From Sphingomonas sp. Root710 (lineage in GTDB: Bacteria; Pseudomonadota; Alphaproteobacteria; Sphingomonadales; Sphingomonadaceae): 40,859 nucleotides of DNA. The translations under genes were made by a program, and so were the position numbers. Positions 33,481 to 40,859 of the stretch are shown here, one piece after another; positions within the stretch are counted from its first letter, which is position 1, and each line of letters begins with the position of its first letter. The DNA is taken from the NCBI RefSeq assembly GCF_001429065.1, contig NZ_LMIB01000012.1:1019460-1060318 (forward strand). Reading direction: 5' to 3'. The notes beneath the pieces are model-generated. The model saw only the letters and a program-made list of their open reading frames with translations, was not told where the DNA came from and searched no databases.

Positions 33481-33926
33481 CAGCCCTCTTCGACGTCCGG
33501 CACCTGGATCACCGACAGGAACAGGCCGAGCTGGCGGATAGCCGCGGCGAAATTCTCGTAATTGACCGGCTTGGTGATGTAGACGTTGCAACCGAGATCG
33601 TAGCAGCGCTGGATTTCCAGCTTGTCGTCGGTGGTGGTGAGCACGACGACCGGCGCGCGGCGCAGCGGGCTGCCCTCGCCCTTGATCTTTGCCAGGATGT
33701 CGGTGCCGCTCATGTCGGGCAGGTTGAGGTCGAGCAGGATCAGCGCCGGGCCGTTATGGACCGGCCCGCTCGGATCTTCGTAGAGGAAGTTCAGCGCGGT
33801 GGTGCCGTCGAGGAAGTGATGGATGGTGTTCGATATTCCGGCGCGGCGGATATTCTTTTCGATCAGCCGGGCATGACCTTCGTCATCCTCGATCATCACG
33901 ATGTTCACGGGCTGCTGGGCGTTCAT
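33480..33926 (-). CDS. single-domain response regulator (Rcp1/CheY-like)
   Basis: A 148-residue stand-alone receiver: MIEDDEGHARLIEKNIRRAG acid pocket, Asp66 in LILLDLNLPDM, VVLTTTDD, and Lys119 in VYITKPVNYENF. The insert after GTTALNFLYEDPSG and the IKP/TKPV ending are typical of Rcp1-type regulators that partner phytochrome-like kinases. There is no output domain, so it acts by passing phosphate or by protein contact. It is sandwiched between two kinases and coupled to the downstream one by TGATG overlap. Confidence 0.93.
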   Translation of the reverse strand: MNAQQPVNIVMIEDDEGHARLIEKNIRRAGISNTIHHFLDGTTALNFLYEDPSGPVHNGPALILLDLNLPDMSGTDILAKIKGEGSPLRRAPVVVLTTTDDKLEIQRCYDLGCNVYITKPVNYENFAAAIRQLGLFLSVIQVPDVEEG

Positions 33927-33939
33927 GCCGGGGCCTTTC

Positions 33940-35436
33940 CTAGGACAAAGCGGCTTTTTCACCGGCGAATTCCGCCGGCAGGTTGAGAGTGAAAGTCGCC
34001 CCGGCATCAAGCTCGGAGTCGACGCTGATCGTTCCGCCAAGGCGATAGGCCAGAGCGCGGACGTGCGCGAGTCCGATTCCCTCCCCCGGCTGATCCTGTA
34101 TGCCCGAACGGCGGAACAGGTCGAAGATGCGCTCATGGTCGCGCTTTTCGATTCCGCGGCCATTGTCGGCGATGTCGATCATAACCCGGCCATGTTCGGC
34201 CCGCGCGGAAATCTTTATCTGTCCGGGACGGCCGGGCTTCAGATATTTGATCGCATTCTCGACAAGGTTCGACAGGATCTGCTCGACCGACAGCCGGTCG
34301 CTGGTGATCGCGGGCATCTCTGATGCGACCGTCACCGTGATGCCACGCTCGTCAATCTGGTGACGCAGGGCGTCGATCACGCCGTTGGCGAGCTGATCGA
34401 GGTCGATCCGTTCGATGCTGATCGTGCGGCGGCCCTGGCGAGACAGGCGCAGGATAGCGTTGATCAACCGGTCCATCTTCTGGGTCGAGCCGCGGATGAA
34501 GCCGATCGCCTCGGGCAGATCCTCACGCACGGCAAGACGCGATTCTTCGTCGACCAGCGCAGGTGCCTCGCTCTCGACCCGCGCGATCATCGCGTCGAGC
34601 GGTGCGATGGCCGCGTCCAGCTCGGCAGTGAAGCCCATGACGTTGACCAGCGGCGACCGCAGGTCGTGGCTGACAATATAGGCGAAACGCTGAATCTCGT
34701 CATTGGCGCGCTGCAGATCGACGGTGCGTTCCGCGACCGCACCTTCGAGGTCCTGATTGAGGGCGCGCAATTGGTCACGCGACGCCTGCAGATCTCCGGT
34801 ATAGCGCCTGATCACCCAGATCGACCCAACGCCCACCACCGCGAGCAGCACGCCGGCGAGCACGAGCACCCCATAGAAGAGATTTTGCAGGAAGCTGCGC
34901 GACGCATCGCGCTCGACCAAAAGGGCGCGCTCTTCGACCAGCATTTCCATCGCCAGCGCCGAAACCTTGCCCGTCAGCTGCTGGCGTTCGCGCTCGGACA
35001 CCTCCGAGCGCGCGCGGCTGGGGCTCATCGATGCGCGGAACAGCTGATCGAGCGTGCCTGCCATCGCCGACAGCCGTGCGACACGCACCTGCTGGTGCGG
35101 ATTGTCGGTGGTCAGCGCCGCGACCTTGGCAATGCCGTCGAACAGGCGTTTGGCGGCGTCGGGATATTTTGCGCCGCTGTCCCCCGGCAGGCCGAGCATG
35201 AAACCGCGCCGCGCGCTGCGCATCTCCTCTAGCGCGAGGCGTATGCCGGTAACCCCGCGCTCGACCTCATAGGTATGGGTGATGAGGCGGGTCTGCTCAT
35301 CGCCGCGAAGCATAACCGCTATCGCGGTGATGCCGGCCAGCGACACGGCGGCGAAACCGAGGGTGACGAACAGCAACACCGTCCGGGCGAAGCGACGCTC
35401 TGCCTGACGTTCCGGGGTCCACTGCGCCGCGCTCAT
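33940..35436 (-). CDS. sensor histidine kinase with CHASE3 domain
   Basis: A 498-residue membrane kinase. Two transmembrane helices (about residues 19-44 and 187-209) flank an extracytoplasmic CHASE3-type helical sensor containing EMRSARRGFMLGLPG. Then a coiled coil, HisKA with His257 (IVSHDLRSPLVNV), and HATPase with NLVENAIKYLK, DNGRGIE and GIGLAHVRALA. Phytochrome-type kinase modules are the closest in style. Start chosen at MSAAQW (35436), because the first helix then sits near the N-terminus. Head of the three-gene relay; the stimulus is unknown. Confidence 0.92.
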   Translation of the reverse strand: MSAAQWTPERQAERRFARTVLLFVTLGFAAVSLAGITAIAVMLRGDEQTRLITHTYEVERGVTGIRLALEEMRSARRGFMLGLPGDSGAKYPDAAKRLFDGIAKVAALTTDNPHQQVRVARLSAMAGTLDQLFRASMSPSRARSEVSERERQQLTGKVSALAMEMLVEERALLVERDASRSFLQNLFYGVLVLAGVLLAVVGVGSIWVIRRYTGDLQASRDQLRALNQDLEGAVAERTVDLQRANDEIQRFAYIVSHDLRSPLVNVMGFTAELDAAIAPLDAMIARVESEAPALVDEESRLAVREDLPEAIGFIRGSTQKMDRLINAILRLSRQGRRTISIERIDLDQLANGVIDALRHQIDERGITVTVASEMPAITSDRLSVEQILSNLVENAIKYLKPGRPGQIKISARAEHGRVMIDIADNGRGIEKRDHERIFDLFRRSGIQDQPGEGIGLAHVRALAYRLGGTISVDSELDAGATFTLNLPAEFAGEKAALS

Positions 35437-35557
35437 GGCCGCCTGCGTAACGGTGCTTGCCGAGCCTGCCAAATCATTTCGGGAAATCAGCGGCCTGGGT
35501 GCAGGAGAACACATTCCATCTGTGCGTCCAAGCACATTCGGAGCGAAATCCGCCGGA

Positions 35558-37288
35558 TCAGGCCAGCAAAATCTCGTTATGCGCAGCCCCTGCCGGCATC
35601 ATCGGATAACAGTTGGCGAGCGGCGCGACCCGGCAGTCGACCAGCACCGGGCCGGACGTGTCGATCATTCGCGCGATCCCGGCGTCGAGCTCGTCGGGAC
35701 GTTCGATGACGAAGCCGTTCCAGCCATAGGCTTCGGCCAGCCGCACGAAATCGGGCAGGACCGTCGACACGCTTTCGGAATAGATGCCGCCATGGTGCAG
35801 CTGCTGCCACTGGCGGACCATTCCCATATGACCGTTGTTGAGGATGAACAGCTTGACCGGCAGGCCATATTGGACTGCGGTCGCGAGTTCCTGGATGTTC
35901 ATCTGCACCGACGCCTCGCCGGCGATATCGATCACCAGGGCATCGGGGAAAGCGATCTGCACCCCGATCGCCGCGGGCAGGCCATAGCCCATCGTGCCCA
36001 GCCCGCCCGATGTCAGCCAGCGGTTTGGCGCGTCGAAGCCGAAATGCTGCGCCGCCCACATCTGATGCTGGCCTACCTCGGTGGTGACGATCGGTTCGCG
36101 CCCCGCCGTCAGCGCGCTCAGGCGGCTGATCGCATGCTGGGGCAGGATCGCGCCGTCGCCCTGATCATAAGCGAGGCATTGCGCTGCGCGCCACTTGTCG
36201 ATCTTGCGCCACCATGCGTCATATGCGTCCGGTTCCGCTTCGGGCACCGCGTCGCACAGCGCCTCCAGCACGTCGGCCGCATCGCCGACGATCCCGACGT
36301 CGACGGCGACGATCTTGCCGATTTCGCTGGGATCGACGTCGACATGGACCTTCTTCGCGAAGGGCGCGAAATCGGCCACCCGCCCGGTGACGCGATCATC
36401 GAAGCGCGCGCCGATGCACAGCATCAGATCGCAACCATGCATGGCGAGATTGGCTTCATAGGTGCCATGCATGCCGGGCATGCCGAGCCATTGCGGGTCG
36501 GACGCGGGGAAAGCGCCCAGGCCCATCAGCGTGGACGTCACCGGCAGGCCGGTCCTGTGTGCGAGACGGCGCAGCAGAGCGGCTGCGCGCGGCCCGGCGT
36601 TGATCACCCCGCCCCCGCTGTAGATCAGCGGACGCCGCGCTTCGGCCAACAGGGAAACGACCTGCGCGATCGATCTGGCATCGACCGGCGGCACGACCTT
36701 TTCGGTCAACGGCGCGATCTCGTCCTCGAACGACTCCGGCAGGGCGGCGAGCGACTGGATGTCCTTGGGCAGGTCGATCAGCACCGGCCCCGGCCGTCCC
36801 GCCATCGCGAGGTGAAGGCAGCGGCGCAGCATCGGGCCGAGATCGCCGGGCCTCCGCACGGCGACATTATATTTGGTCGCCGCGCGCGACAGGGCGATGG
36901 TGTTCGCTTCCTGGAAACCGTCGGTGCCAAGCAGCGCGCGATTGACCTGCCCGGCGATGCACAGAAGGGGCACCGAATCCATCAAGGCATCGGTCAGCCC
37001 GGTGATCGTATTGGTCGCCCCCGGCCCTGACGTGACCAGCGCGACGCCGATCCGGCCGCTGGCGCGGGCATAGCCCTCGGCGGCATGGACCGCCGCCTGC
37101 TCATGACGGACGAGGATGTGGCGGATGCGGTCCTGCCGCGCGATCGCCTCATAGAGCGGCAGAACCGCACCACCGGGATAACCGAAGATCGTGTCGACGC
37201 CCGCATCGGCAAGCTGGTCGAGCAGATAGGCGGCCCCGCTGGTTTCAGCCGGCACAGCCTGCGCTACAGGCGCGGAAAGCACGGTCAC
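35558..37288 (-). CDS. ilvB: acetolactate synthase large subunit
   Basis: A 576-residue ThDP enzyme that condenses two pyruvates (or pyruvate and 2-oxobutyrate), the first shared step of valine/leucine and isoleucine synthesis. Cofactor Glu63 is in VRHEQAAVHAAEGYARA; the FAD-type and PYR-domain segments SGPGATNTITGL and GQVNRALLGTDGFQE are intact. In the ThDP/Mg motif the usual GD(G/A)S reads GEASVQMNIQE (Glu458), a conservative change that I believe also occurs in relatives. It overlaps the small subunit gene by ATGA. Divergent from an Lrp/AsnC regulator, which fits branched-chain amino acid control. Confidence 0.95.
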   Translation of the reverse strand: MTVLSAPVAQAVPAETSGAAYLLDQLADAGVDTIFGYPGGAVLPLYEAIARQDRIRHILVRHEQAAVHAAEGYARASGRIGVALVTSGPGATNTITGLTDALMDSVPLLCIAGQVNRALLGTDGFQEANTIALSRAATKYNVAVRRPGDLGPMLRRCLHLAMAGRPGPVLIDLPKDIQSLAALPESFEDEIAPLTEKVVPPVDARSIAQVVSLLAEARRPLIYSGGGVINAGPRAAALLRRLAHRTGLPVTSTLMGLGAFPASDPQWLGMPGMHGTYEANLAMHGCDLMLCIGARFDDRVTGRVADFAPFAKKVHVDVDPSEIGKIVAVDVGIVGDAADVLEALCDAVPEAEPDAYDAWWRKIDKWRAAQCLAYDQGDGAILPQHAISRLSALTAGREPIVTTEVGQHQMWAAQHFGFDAPNRWLTSGGLGTMGYGLPAAIGVQIAFPDALVIDIAGEASVQMNIQELATAVQYGLPVKLFILNNGHMGMVRQWQQLHHGGIYSESVSTVLPDFVRLAEAYGWNGFVIERPDELDAGIARMIDTSGPVLVDCRVAPLANCYPMMPAGAAHNEILLA

Positions 37289-37566
37289 GGCAGCGCGTCC
37301 AATGTCGGGGCGTCGGCGCGGCGGACACCAGGAATCTGGCGCATCTTGGCGAGCAGGCGCCCTCCATTATCCCCGGCGGCGGGCAACGATAGCGACACGG
37401 TCATCGTCCGGCCTTCGCGGCGAAGATCCATCCGGCGCGGAAAGCGGTCATGCGTCACCAGCAGGTCGAGCAGGCGGCTGGTCACCCCCAGGTCGACATC
37501 GGCCTCGATCTCGATGGCGATCGCCGCCGGAACGGCTTCGGCGCGGGGCGCAACGGCGATGGTCAT
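37285..37566 (-). CDS. acetolactate synthase small subunit, short ACT-domain (IlvM-like)
   Basis: A 93-residue protein with one ACT-like fold (IAIEIEADVDLGVTSRLLDLL, then RRMDLRREGRTMTVSLSL). It would bind and regulate the large subunit. It is far shorter than the usual IlvN/IlvH (about 160 residues), matching IlvM-type subunits. Overlap with ilvB (ATGA) and GGAAGGACC before its ATG. It is divergent from the Lrp gene. Confidence 0.82.
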   Translation of the reverse strand: MTIAVAPRAEAVPAAIAIEIEADVDLGVTSRLLDLLVTHDRFPRRMDLRREGRTMTVSLSLPAAGDNGGRLLAKMRQIPGVRRADAPTLDALP

Positions 37567-37686
37567 GACTCGGTCCTTCCTATGGCGGAAAGGCAGCGGT
37601 CTACAGCATATCGGCCGAAAAATCGTTGCGCAATTCGGGAAAATTGGCGCTCTGGGTATTTAATATTTCTGTTTCTGGTAATTTGT

Positions 37687-37701
37687 GAGAATATCATTCT
37701 C
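37687..37701. promoter_or_regulatory. 15-bp palindrome, probable Lrp/AsnC operator
   Basis: GAGAAT-ATC-ATTCTC, a perfect 6-bp inverted repeat ending at the base before the Lrp start codon. Its form fits 15-bp operators of Lrp/AsnC-type regulators. It occupies the place of the ribosome-binding site, so binding would block both transcription and possibly translation of the regulator. Confidence 0.68.
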
Positions 37702-38169
37702 ATGAAACTCGATAACTATGAACGCAAGATCCTCGCCATCCTCCAGGAGGATTGCACCCTGTCGGCAGCGGAGGTTGCCGAGCGGGTCGGCCTGTCGACC
37801 ACGCCCTGCTGGCGGCGCATCCAGCGACTGCGCGAAGCGGGAATCATCGCGCGCCAGGTGGCGCTGGTCGACCGGCGCAAGATCGGCCTCAATGCGCAGG
37901 TCTTCGCGCAGGTGAAGCTCAACGCGCATGGCCGCCAGCATCTTGACGAGTTCACCGAGGCGATCCGCAGCTTTCCCGAAGTGCTCGAAGCCTATGTGCT
38001 GATGGGGCCGGTCGACTTCCTGCTGCGCGTCGTCGCGGCCGACATCGAGGCCTATGAACGCTTCTTCTTCGACAAGCTGAGCCGGCTGCAGGGCATCCAG
38101 GAAATCAACTCGATCGCCGCGCTGTCGGAGGTGAAGGCGACCACGGCGCTGCCGCTGATGGCGGACTGA
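37702..38169 (+). CDS. Lrp/AsnC-family regulator
   Basis: A 155-residue regulator. N-terminal helix-turn-helix (CTLSAAEVAERVGLSTTPCWRRIQRL, residues about 16-41, in two pieces) and a C-terminal RAM/ACT effector domain (VLEAYVLMGPVDFLLRVVAADIEAYERF). Such proteins sense amino acids and control nearby metabolic genes. It is divergent from the acetolactate synthase pair, which is the obvious target; a palindrome at 37687 suggests autoregulation. The ATG at 37702 lacks a Shine-Dalgarno apart from GAGAA in the palindrome, so a leaderless or weak start is likely. Confidence 0.93.
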   Translation: MKLDNYERKILAILQEDCTLSAAEVAERVGLSTTPCWRRIQRLREAGIIARQVALVDRRKIGLNAQVFAQVKLNAHGRQHLDEFTEAIRSFPEVLEAYVLMGPVDFLLRVVAADIEAYERFFFDKLSRLQGIQEINSIAALSEVKATTALPLMAD

Positions 38170-38179
38170 CCCTGGCGCC

Positions 38180-38926
38180 TCAGCCGCGCCCGATAAGCGG
38201 CATCTTCGTGGCCATCACGGTCATGAACTGGACATTTGCCTCGAGCGGCAGCTTCGCCATCATCAGGACGGCGTCGGCGACATGCGCGACATCCATCCTC
38301 GGTTCGGGCCGGACGCCGCCATCGGCTTGCGGCACGCCCTTCGCCATCGCCGATGTCATGTCGGTCCCGGCGTTGCCGATGTCGATCTGCCCGCAGGCAA
38401 TGTCATAGGGGCGCCCGTCTAGCGACAGGCTCTTGGTCAGGCCGGTCACCGCATGTTTGGTCGCGGTGTAGGCAATCGACCGGGGACGCGGCGACTGTGC
38501 CGAGATCGACCCGTTGTTGATGATCCGGCCGCCTTGCGGCGATTGCCGCTTCATCAGTCCGAACGCCTCGCGCGCGCAGTAGAAGGCGCCCGACAGGTTG
38601 ACGCGGACCACCGCCTCCCACGCCGCGTCACCATGCTCGTCGACCTCGCATCGCGGCGCACCCGTCCCGGCATTGTTGAACAGCAGATCGAGCCGGCCGA
38701 AGCGCGCCTGCGTCGCGGCAAAGGCGGCGCGGACGGCATCGGGATCGCCGACATCGCAGGCAAGCGGCAGCGCGTCTCCGCCGATGGTCTGGGCCACCGC
38801 CTCCAGCCGGTCGAGACGCCGGCCTAGCAGTGCCAACCGATAGCCATTTCCGGCGAGCCGTTCGGCCACGGCGCGGCCGATTCCGCTGCCCGCGCCCGTG
38901 ACGATGGCGATCGGCGCGCTCACCAC
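38180..38926 (-). CDS. SDR oxidoreductase
   Basis: A 248-residue classical [11 protein letters not shown] cofactor loop, NNAG, catalytic serine in NGSISAQ and YTATK. The C-terminal half is longer than minimal and ends MPLIGRG. The start is GTG (38926, or 38923), without a good site of its own; GGGAGG is about 45 nt upstream and serves a short upstream frame overlapping this start. It converges with the Lrp gene (10-nt gap). It is on the same strand as the formaldehyde genes, about 100 nt downstream of S-formylglutathione hydrolase. Confidence 0.9.
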   Translation of the reverse strand: MVSAPIAIVTGAGSGIGRAVAERLAGNGYRLALLGRRLDRLEAVAQTIGGDALPLACDVGDPDAVRAAFAATQARFGRLDLLFNNAGTGAPRCEVDEHGDAAWEAVVRVNLSGAFYCAREAFGLMKRQSPQGGRIINNGSISAQSPRPRSIAYTATKHAVTGLTKSLSLDGRPYDIACGQIDIGNAGTDMTSAMAKGVPQADGGVRPEPRMDVAHVADAVLMMAKLPLEANVQFMTVMATKMPLIGRG

Positions 38927-38961
38927 GCCGCCCCGGCCACTGCGGTTCCGCCGCTGATCAT
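38920..38961 (-). other. possible 13-codon upstream frame coupled to the SDR
   Basis: GGGAGG followed 9 nt later by an ATG opens [13 protein letters not shown], whose stop overlaps the GTG start of the SDR. It could bring ribosomes to a start that has no site of its own. Only layout supports it. Confidence 0.25.
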
Positions 38962-39030
38962 GTTCGTCATCCTCCCGGCCCGTGCCCGTCCAGGTGCCGG
39001 ATTAGCAGAGTCGGGAAGATTTCCCATAGC

Positions 39031-39873
39031 TCAGCCGAGCCGTGCCGCATGCCAGCGCAGATGATCCTCCATGAAGGTTGAGATGAAATAATAGCTATGA
39101 TCATAACCCGGGTGGATGCGCAGGGTCAGCTCGATCCCCGCGTCGACGCAGGCGCCTGCGAGCAGGCTGGGCTTCAGCTGCGTGGCGAGGAAGCCGTCGG
39201 CCTCGCCCTGATCGACGAGCAGTTCCTTCACCCGCGCGCCGTCCTCGATCAACGCGACGGCGTCATGCTTGCGCCATGATGCCCGGTCCTGCCCCAGATA
39301 GTTGCCGAGCGCCTTGTGGCCCCACGGCACCTGCCCCGGTGCCACGATCGGGGCGAAGGCCGAGACCGAGCGGAAGCGGTCCGGAAAGGTCAGGCCGATC
39401 GTCAATGCGCCATGGCCGCCCATCGAATGCCCGGTGATCGACTGGCGCCCCATGTCTGCGGGGAAATGTTCGGCGATCAGCCCGGGCAGTTCGCCGGTGA
39501 CATAGCTCCACATCTTGTAATGCCGGGCGAAGGGCTCCTCGGTCGCATCGACATAGAAGCCCGCGCCGAGGCCGAAGTCATAAGCACCCTCGGCGTCATC
39601 GGGCACGCCGTCGCCGCGCGGGCTGGTGTCGGGGGCGATGAAGATCAGGCCGAGTTCGGCGCAGACGCGGCGGAACTCGCCCTTCTCGGTGACATTGGCG
39701 TGGGTGCAGGTGAGCCCGGACAGATACCAGACCACCGGCAGCTTTGCGCCCGGCGCGTGCGGCGGCACGTAGACCGAGAAGACCATGTCGGTGCCGGTCG
39801 CGCTGGACGCATGTTTGTAGACGCCCTGCACGCCGCCAAAGGAGAGATTGCTGGAGACGGTTTCGAGGCTCAT
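39031..39873 (-). CDS. fghA: S-formylglutathione hydrolase
   Basis: A 280-residue esterase D-type hydrolase that releases formate and glutathione in formaldehyde detoxification. Nucleophile Ser150 in GHSMGGHGAL, Asp226 in DQGEADGFL, His259 in GYDHSYYF, with the family segments WYLSGLTCTHAN and DTSPRGDG. Start MSLETV chosen at 39873 with GGGGGAAAAT before it; an upstream in-frame ATG at 39912 lies inside the stem-loop. It is downstream of the class III alcohol dehydrogenase and a VOC protein on the same strand. Confidence 0.96.
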   Translation of the reverse strand: MSLETVSSNLSFGGVQGVYKHASSATGTDMVFSVYVPPHAPGAKLPVVWYLSGLTCTHANVTEKGEFRRVCAELGLIFIAPDTSPRGDGVPDDAEGAYDFGLGAGFYVDATEEPFARHYKMWSYVTGELPGLIAEHFPADMGRQSITGHSMGGHGALTIGLTFPDRFRSVSAFAPIVAPGQVPWGHKALGNYLGQDRASWRKHDAVALIEDGARVKELLVDQGEADGFLATQLKPSLLAGACVDAGIELTLRIHPGYDHSYYFISTFMEDHLRWHAARLG

Positions 39874-39890
39874 ATTTTCCCCCAATAGGT

Positions 39891-39919
39891 AAGGGGCGCG
39901 GGCATCGCCCACGCCCCTT
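39891..39919. terminator. stem-loop between the VOC and fghA genes
   Basis: AAGGGGCGCGGGC and GCCCACGCCCCTT form a 13-bp stem with one mismatch and a 3-nt loop, between the VOC stop and the fghA ribosome-binding site. No clear T-tract follows on the minus strand, so it may be a partial terminator or an mRNA-processing or stability element that sets relative expression. Confidence 0.4.
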
Positions 39920-39936
39920 TCAGGCTGACGGCGGAA

Positions 39937-40335
39937 TTACTCTGCCGTGAACGTGTAAGTACAGACCTTGTTGCCCGCCGGATCGCGCAGATAGGCGGCA
40001 TAGGCGCCGGGCAGGTGGCCGCGCGGACCGGCGGCGCCCTCGTCGGTGCCGCCATTGGCGAGGCCCGCGGCGTAGAAGGCGTCGACCTCGGCGGTGGTGG
40101 CGGCGGCGAAGCCGATCGTCACGCCGTTGCTCGACGGGGGTTCACCATTGCCGGGTTTGGCGATGACGAACGCCGGCTTGTCACGGCCATAGAGGATCCA
40201 GCCATTGCCGAACGGACCCATATTCTTGATGCCGAGCGCGCCGAGCGCGGCGTCGTAGAATTTGGCGGACGCCGCGACGTCTGCGGCGCCGATGAAGACA
40301 TGCGAGAAAACGCCGTCGCCTGAAATCACTGCCAT
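39937..40335 (-). CDS. VOC-family (glyoxalase-like) protein
   Basis: A 132-residue protein with the VOC fold: FSHVFIGAADVAASAKFYDAAL (metal His), NGVTIGFAA, and AAYLRDPAGNKVCTYTF at the C-terminus. The usual C-terminal metal Glu position is Cys (KVCTYT), so the metal site may be incomplete. Start ATG 40335 with GGAGAGTTATC upstream. It lies between the formaldehyde dehydrogenase and S-formylglutathione hydrolase genes, an arrangement that suggests a role with glutathione adducts. Confidence 0.88.
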   Translation of the reverse strand: MAVISGDGVFSHVFIGAADVAASAKFYDAALGALGIKNMGPFGNGWILYGRDKPAFVIAKPGNGEPPSSNGVTIGFAAATTAEVDAFYAAGLANGGTDEGAAGPRGHLPGAYAAYLRDPAGNKVCTYTFTAE

Positions 40336-40364
40336 GATAACTCTCCTGTCTTGGGGGATTGGGA

Positions 40365-40859
40365 TCAGAACACGACGACGGAGCGGATGGATTCGCCGGC
40401 GTGCATGAGGTCGAAGCCCTTGTTGATGTCTTCGAGGCCCATGACGTGGGTGATCATCGGGTCGATCTCGATCTTGCCGGTCATATACATGTCGACGATC
40501 TTGGGGACGTCGGTGCGGCCCTTGGCGCCGCCGAAGGCGGTGCCGCGCCAGTTCCGGCCGGTGACGAGCTGGAACGGGCGGGTGGCGATCTCCTTGCCCG
40601 CTTCCGCCACGCCGATGATGATGCTGGTACCCCAGCCGCGATGGCAGGCTTCCAATGCGGTGCGCATCACCTCGGTGTTGCCGGTCGCGTCGAAAGTATA
40701 GTCCGCGCCGCCGTCGGTCATCGCCACGATCTTCGCGACCGTGTCCTCGCGGCTCATCCCCTTGGAGTTCAGGAAGTCGGTCATGCCGAAGCGGCGGCCC
40801 CATTCCTCGCGCGCCGGGTTGATGTCGACGCCGATGATCTTGTTGGCGCCAGCAAGCCT
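40365..40859 (-). CDS. frmA: S-(hydroxymethyl)glutathione dehydrogenase (class III alcohol dehydrogenase), partial
   Basis: The last 164 codons of a zinc-dependent medium-chain dehydrogenase that oxidises S-hydroxymethylglutathione; the N-terminus lies beyond the right edge. The NAD-binding fold continues from AGANKIIGVDINPAREE; GADYTFDATGNTEVMRTALEA and GRNWRGTAFGGAKGRTDVP are typical of the class III family. It ends SIRSVVVF. First gene of the formaldehyde-detoxification group with the VOC protein and fghA. Confidence 0.94.
   Translation of the reverse strand, partial: RLAGANKIIGVDINPAREEWGRRFGMTDFLNSKGMSREDTVAKIVAMTDGGADYTFDATGNTEVMRTALEACHRGWGTSIIIGVAEAGKEIATRPFQLVTGRNWRGTAFGGAKGRTDVPKIVDMYMTGKIEIDPMITHVMGLEDINKGFDLMHAGESIRSVVVF

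Noticed and set aside
35435-37030. A 531-codon open frame on the plus strand opposite ilvB
   Set aside because: Antisense to an unmistakable acetolactate synthase; composition is that of a high-GC shadow frame.
40336-40803. Long N-terminal extension of the VOC protein into the dehydrogenase gene
   Set aside because: Out-of-frame reading of frmA, rich in Arg and His; the VOC fold starts at MAVISGDG with its own ribosome site.
1-40859. CRISPR arrays, rRNA genes, riboswitches, phage genes or toxin-antitoxin pairs
   Set aside because: No regularly spaced direct repeats and no recognisable structural or protein signatures of these were seen on either strand.

Overview
The window reads as a piece of a sphingomonad-like alphaproteobacterial chromosome. 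The grounds are high-GC coding sequence, a TonB-dependent receptor with an AQRR-type plug start, several GMC oxidoreductases beside FCD-type regulators, and ordinary alphaproteobacterial housekeeping genes (tRNA-Gly, an acetolactate synthase pair with a divergent Lrp gene, glutathione-dependent formaldehyde genes). No rRNA or other taxonomic marker is present, so the placement is inference.

Positions 1 to about 28,800 form a dense catabolic cluster: two FCD/GntR regulators, three GMC flavin oxidoreductases, two paralogous D-aminoacylase-like amidohydrolases, an ACMSD-type amidohydrolase, four intact SDRs, an FMN 2-hydroxyacid oxidase, an NHL propeller protein, an HSL-family esterase, an SMP-30 lactonase, an acyl-CoA dehydrogenase pair plus a third (partial) dehydrogenase, an aldo/keto reductase, a VOC protein, a cupin and a TonB-dependent outer-membrane receptor. 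The gene set suggests uptake of an organic compound, oxidation of alcohol/aldehyde/2-hydroxyacid groups, hydrolysis of ester, lactone or amide bonds, and CoA-thioester dehydrogenation. The substrate cannot be read from the sequence. No CoA ligase, hydratase, thiolase or oxygenase is in the window, so the pathway continues elsewhere.

The most striking signal is not a gene. A 16-bp imperfect inverted repeat, roughly ATWSAG-N4-CTSWAT, occurs at 13 places and almost only in front of the cluster's transcription units: 1004, 1170, 2993, 4710, 7501, 7536, 8515, 14960, 17932, 19223, 25371, 28770 and 28802. I saw no copy beyond 28,817. This is best explained as the operator of the two closely similar FCD regulators and would make the cluster a single coordinated regulon.

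Positions 28,800-32,000 are a junction. They hold decayed sequence (a possible RidA remnant), a TetR-plus-reductase operon with its own 36-bp palindrome, and a frameshifted, truncated IS481-family transposase beside the 3' end of a tRNA-Gly(UCC) gene. This looks like the edge of an acquired region. From 32,000 rightward the content is core-like: a small membrane protein, a three-gene phosphorelay (CHASE3 kinase, single-domain response regulator, REC-HisKA_2 kinase), acetolactate synthase large and small subunits, a divergent Lrp/AsnC regulator with a palindrome touching its start codon, an SDR, S-formylglutathione hydrolase, a VOC protein and the C-terminal part of the class III alcohol dehydrogenase.
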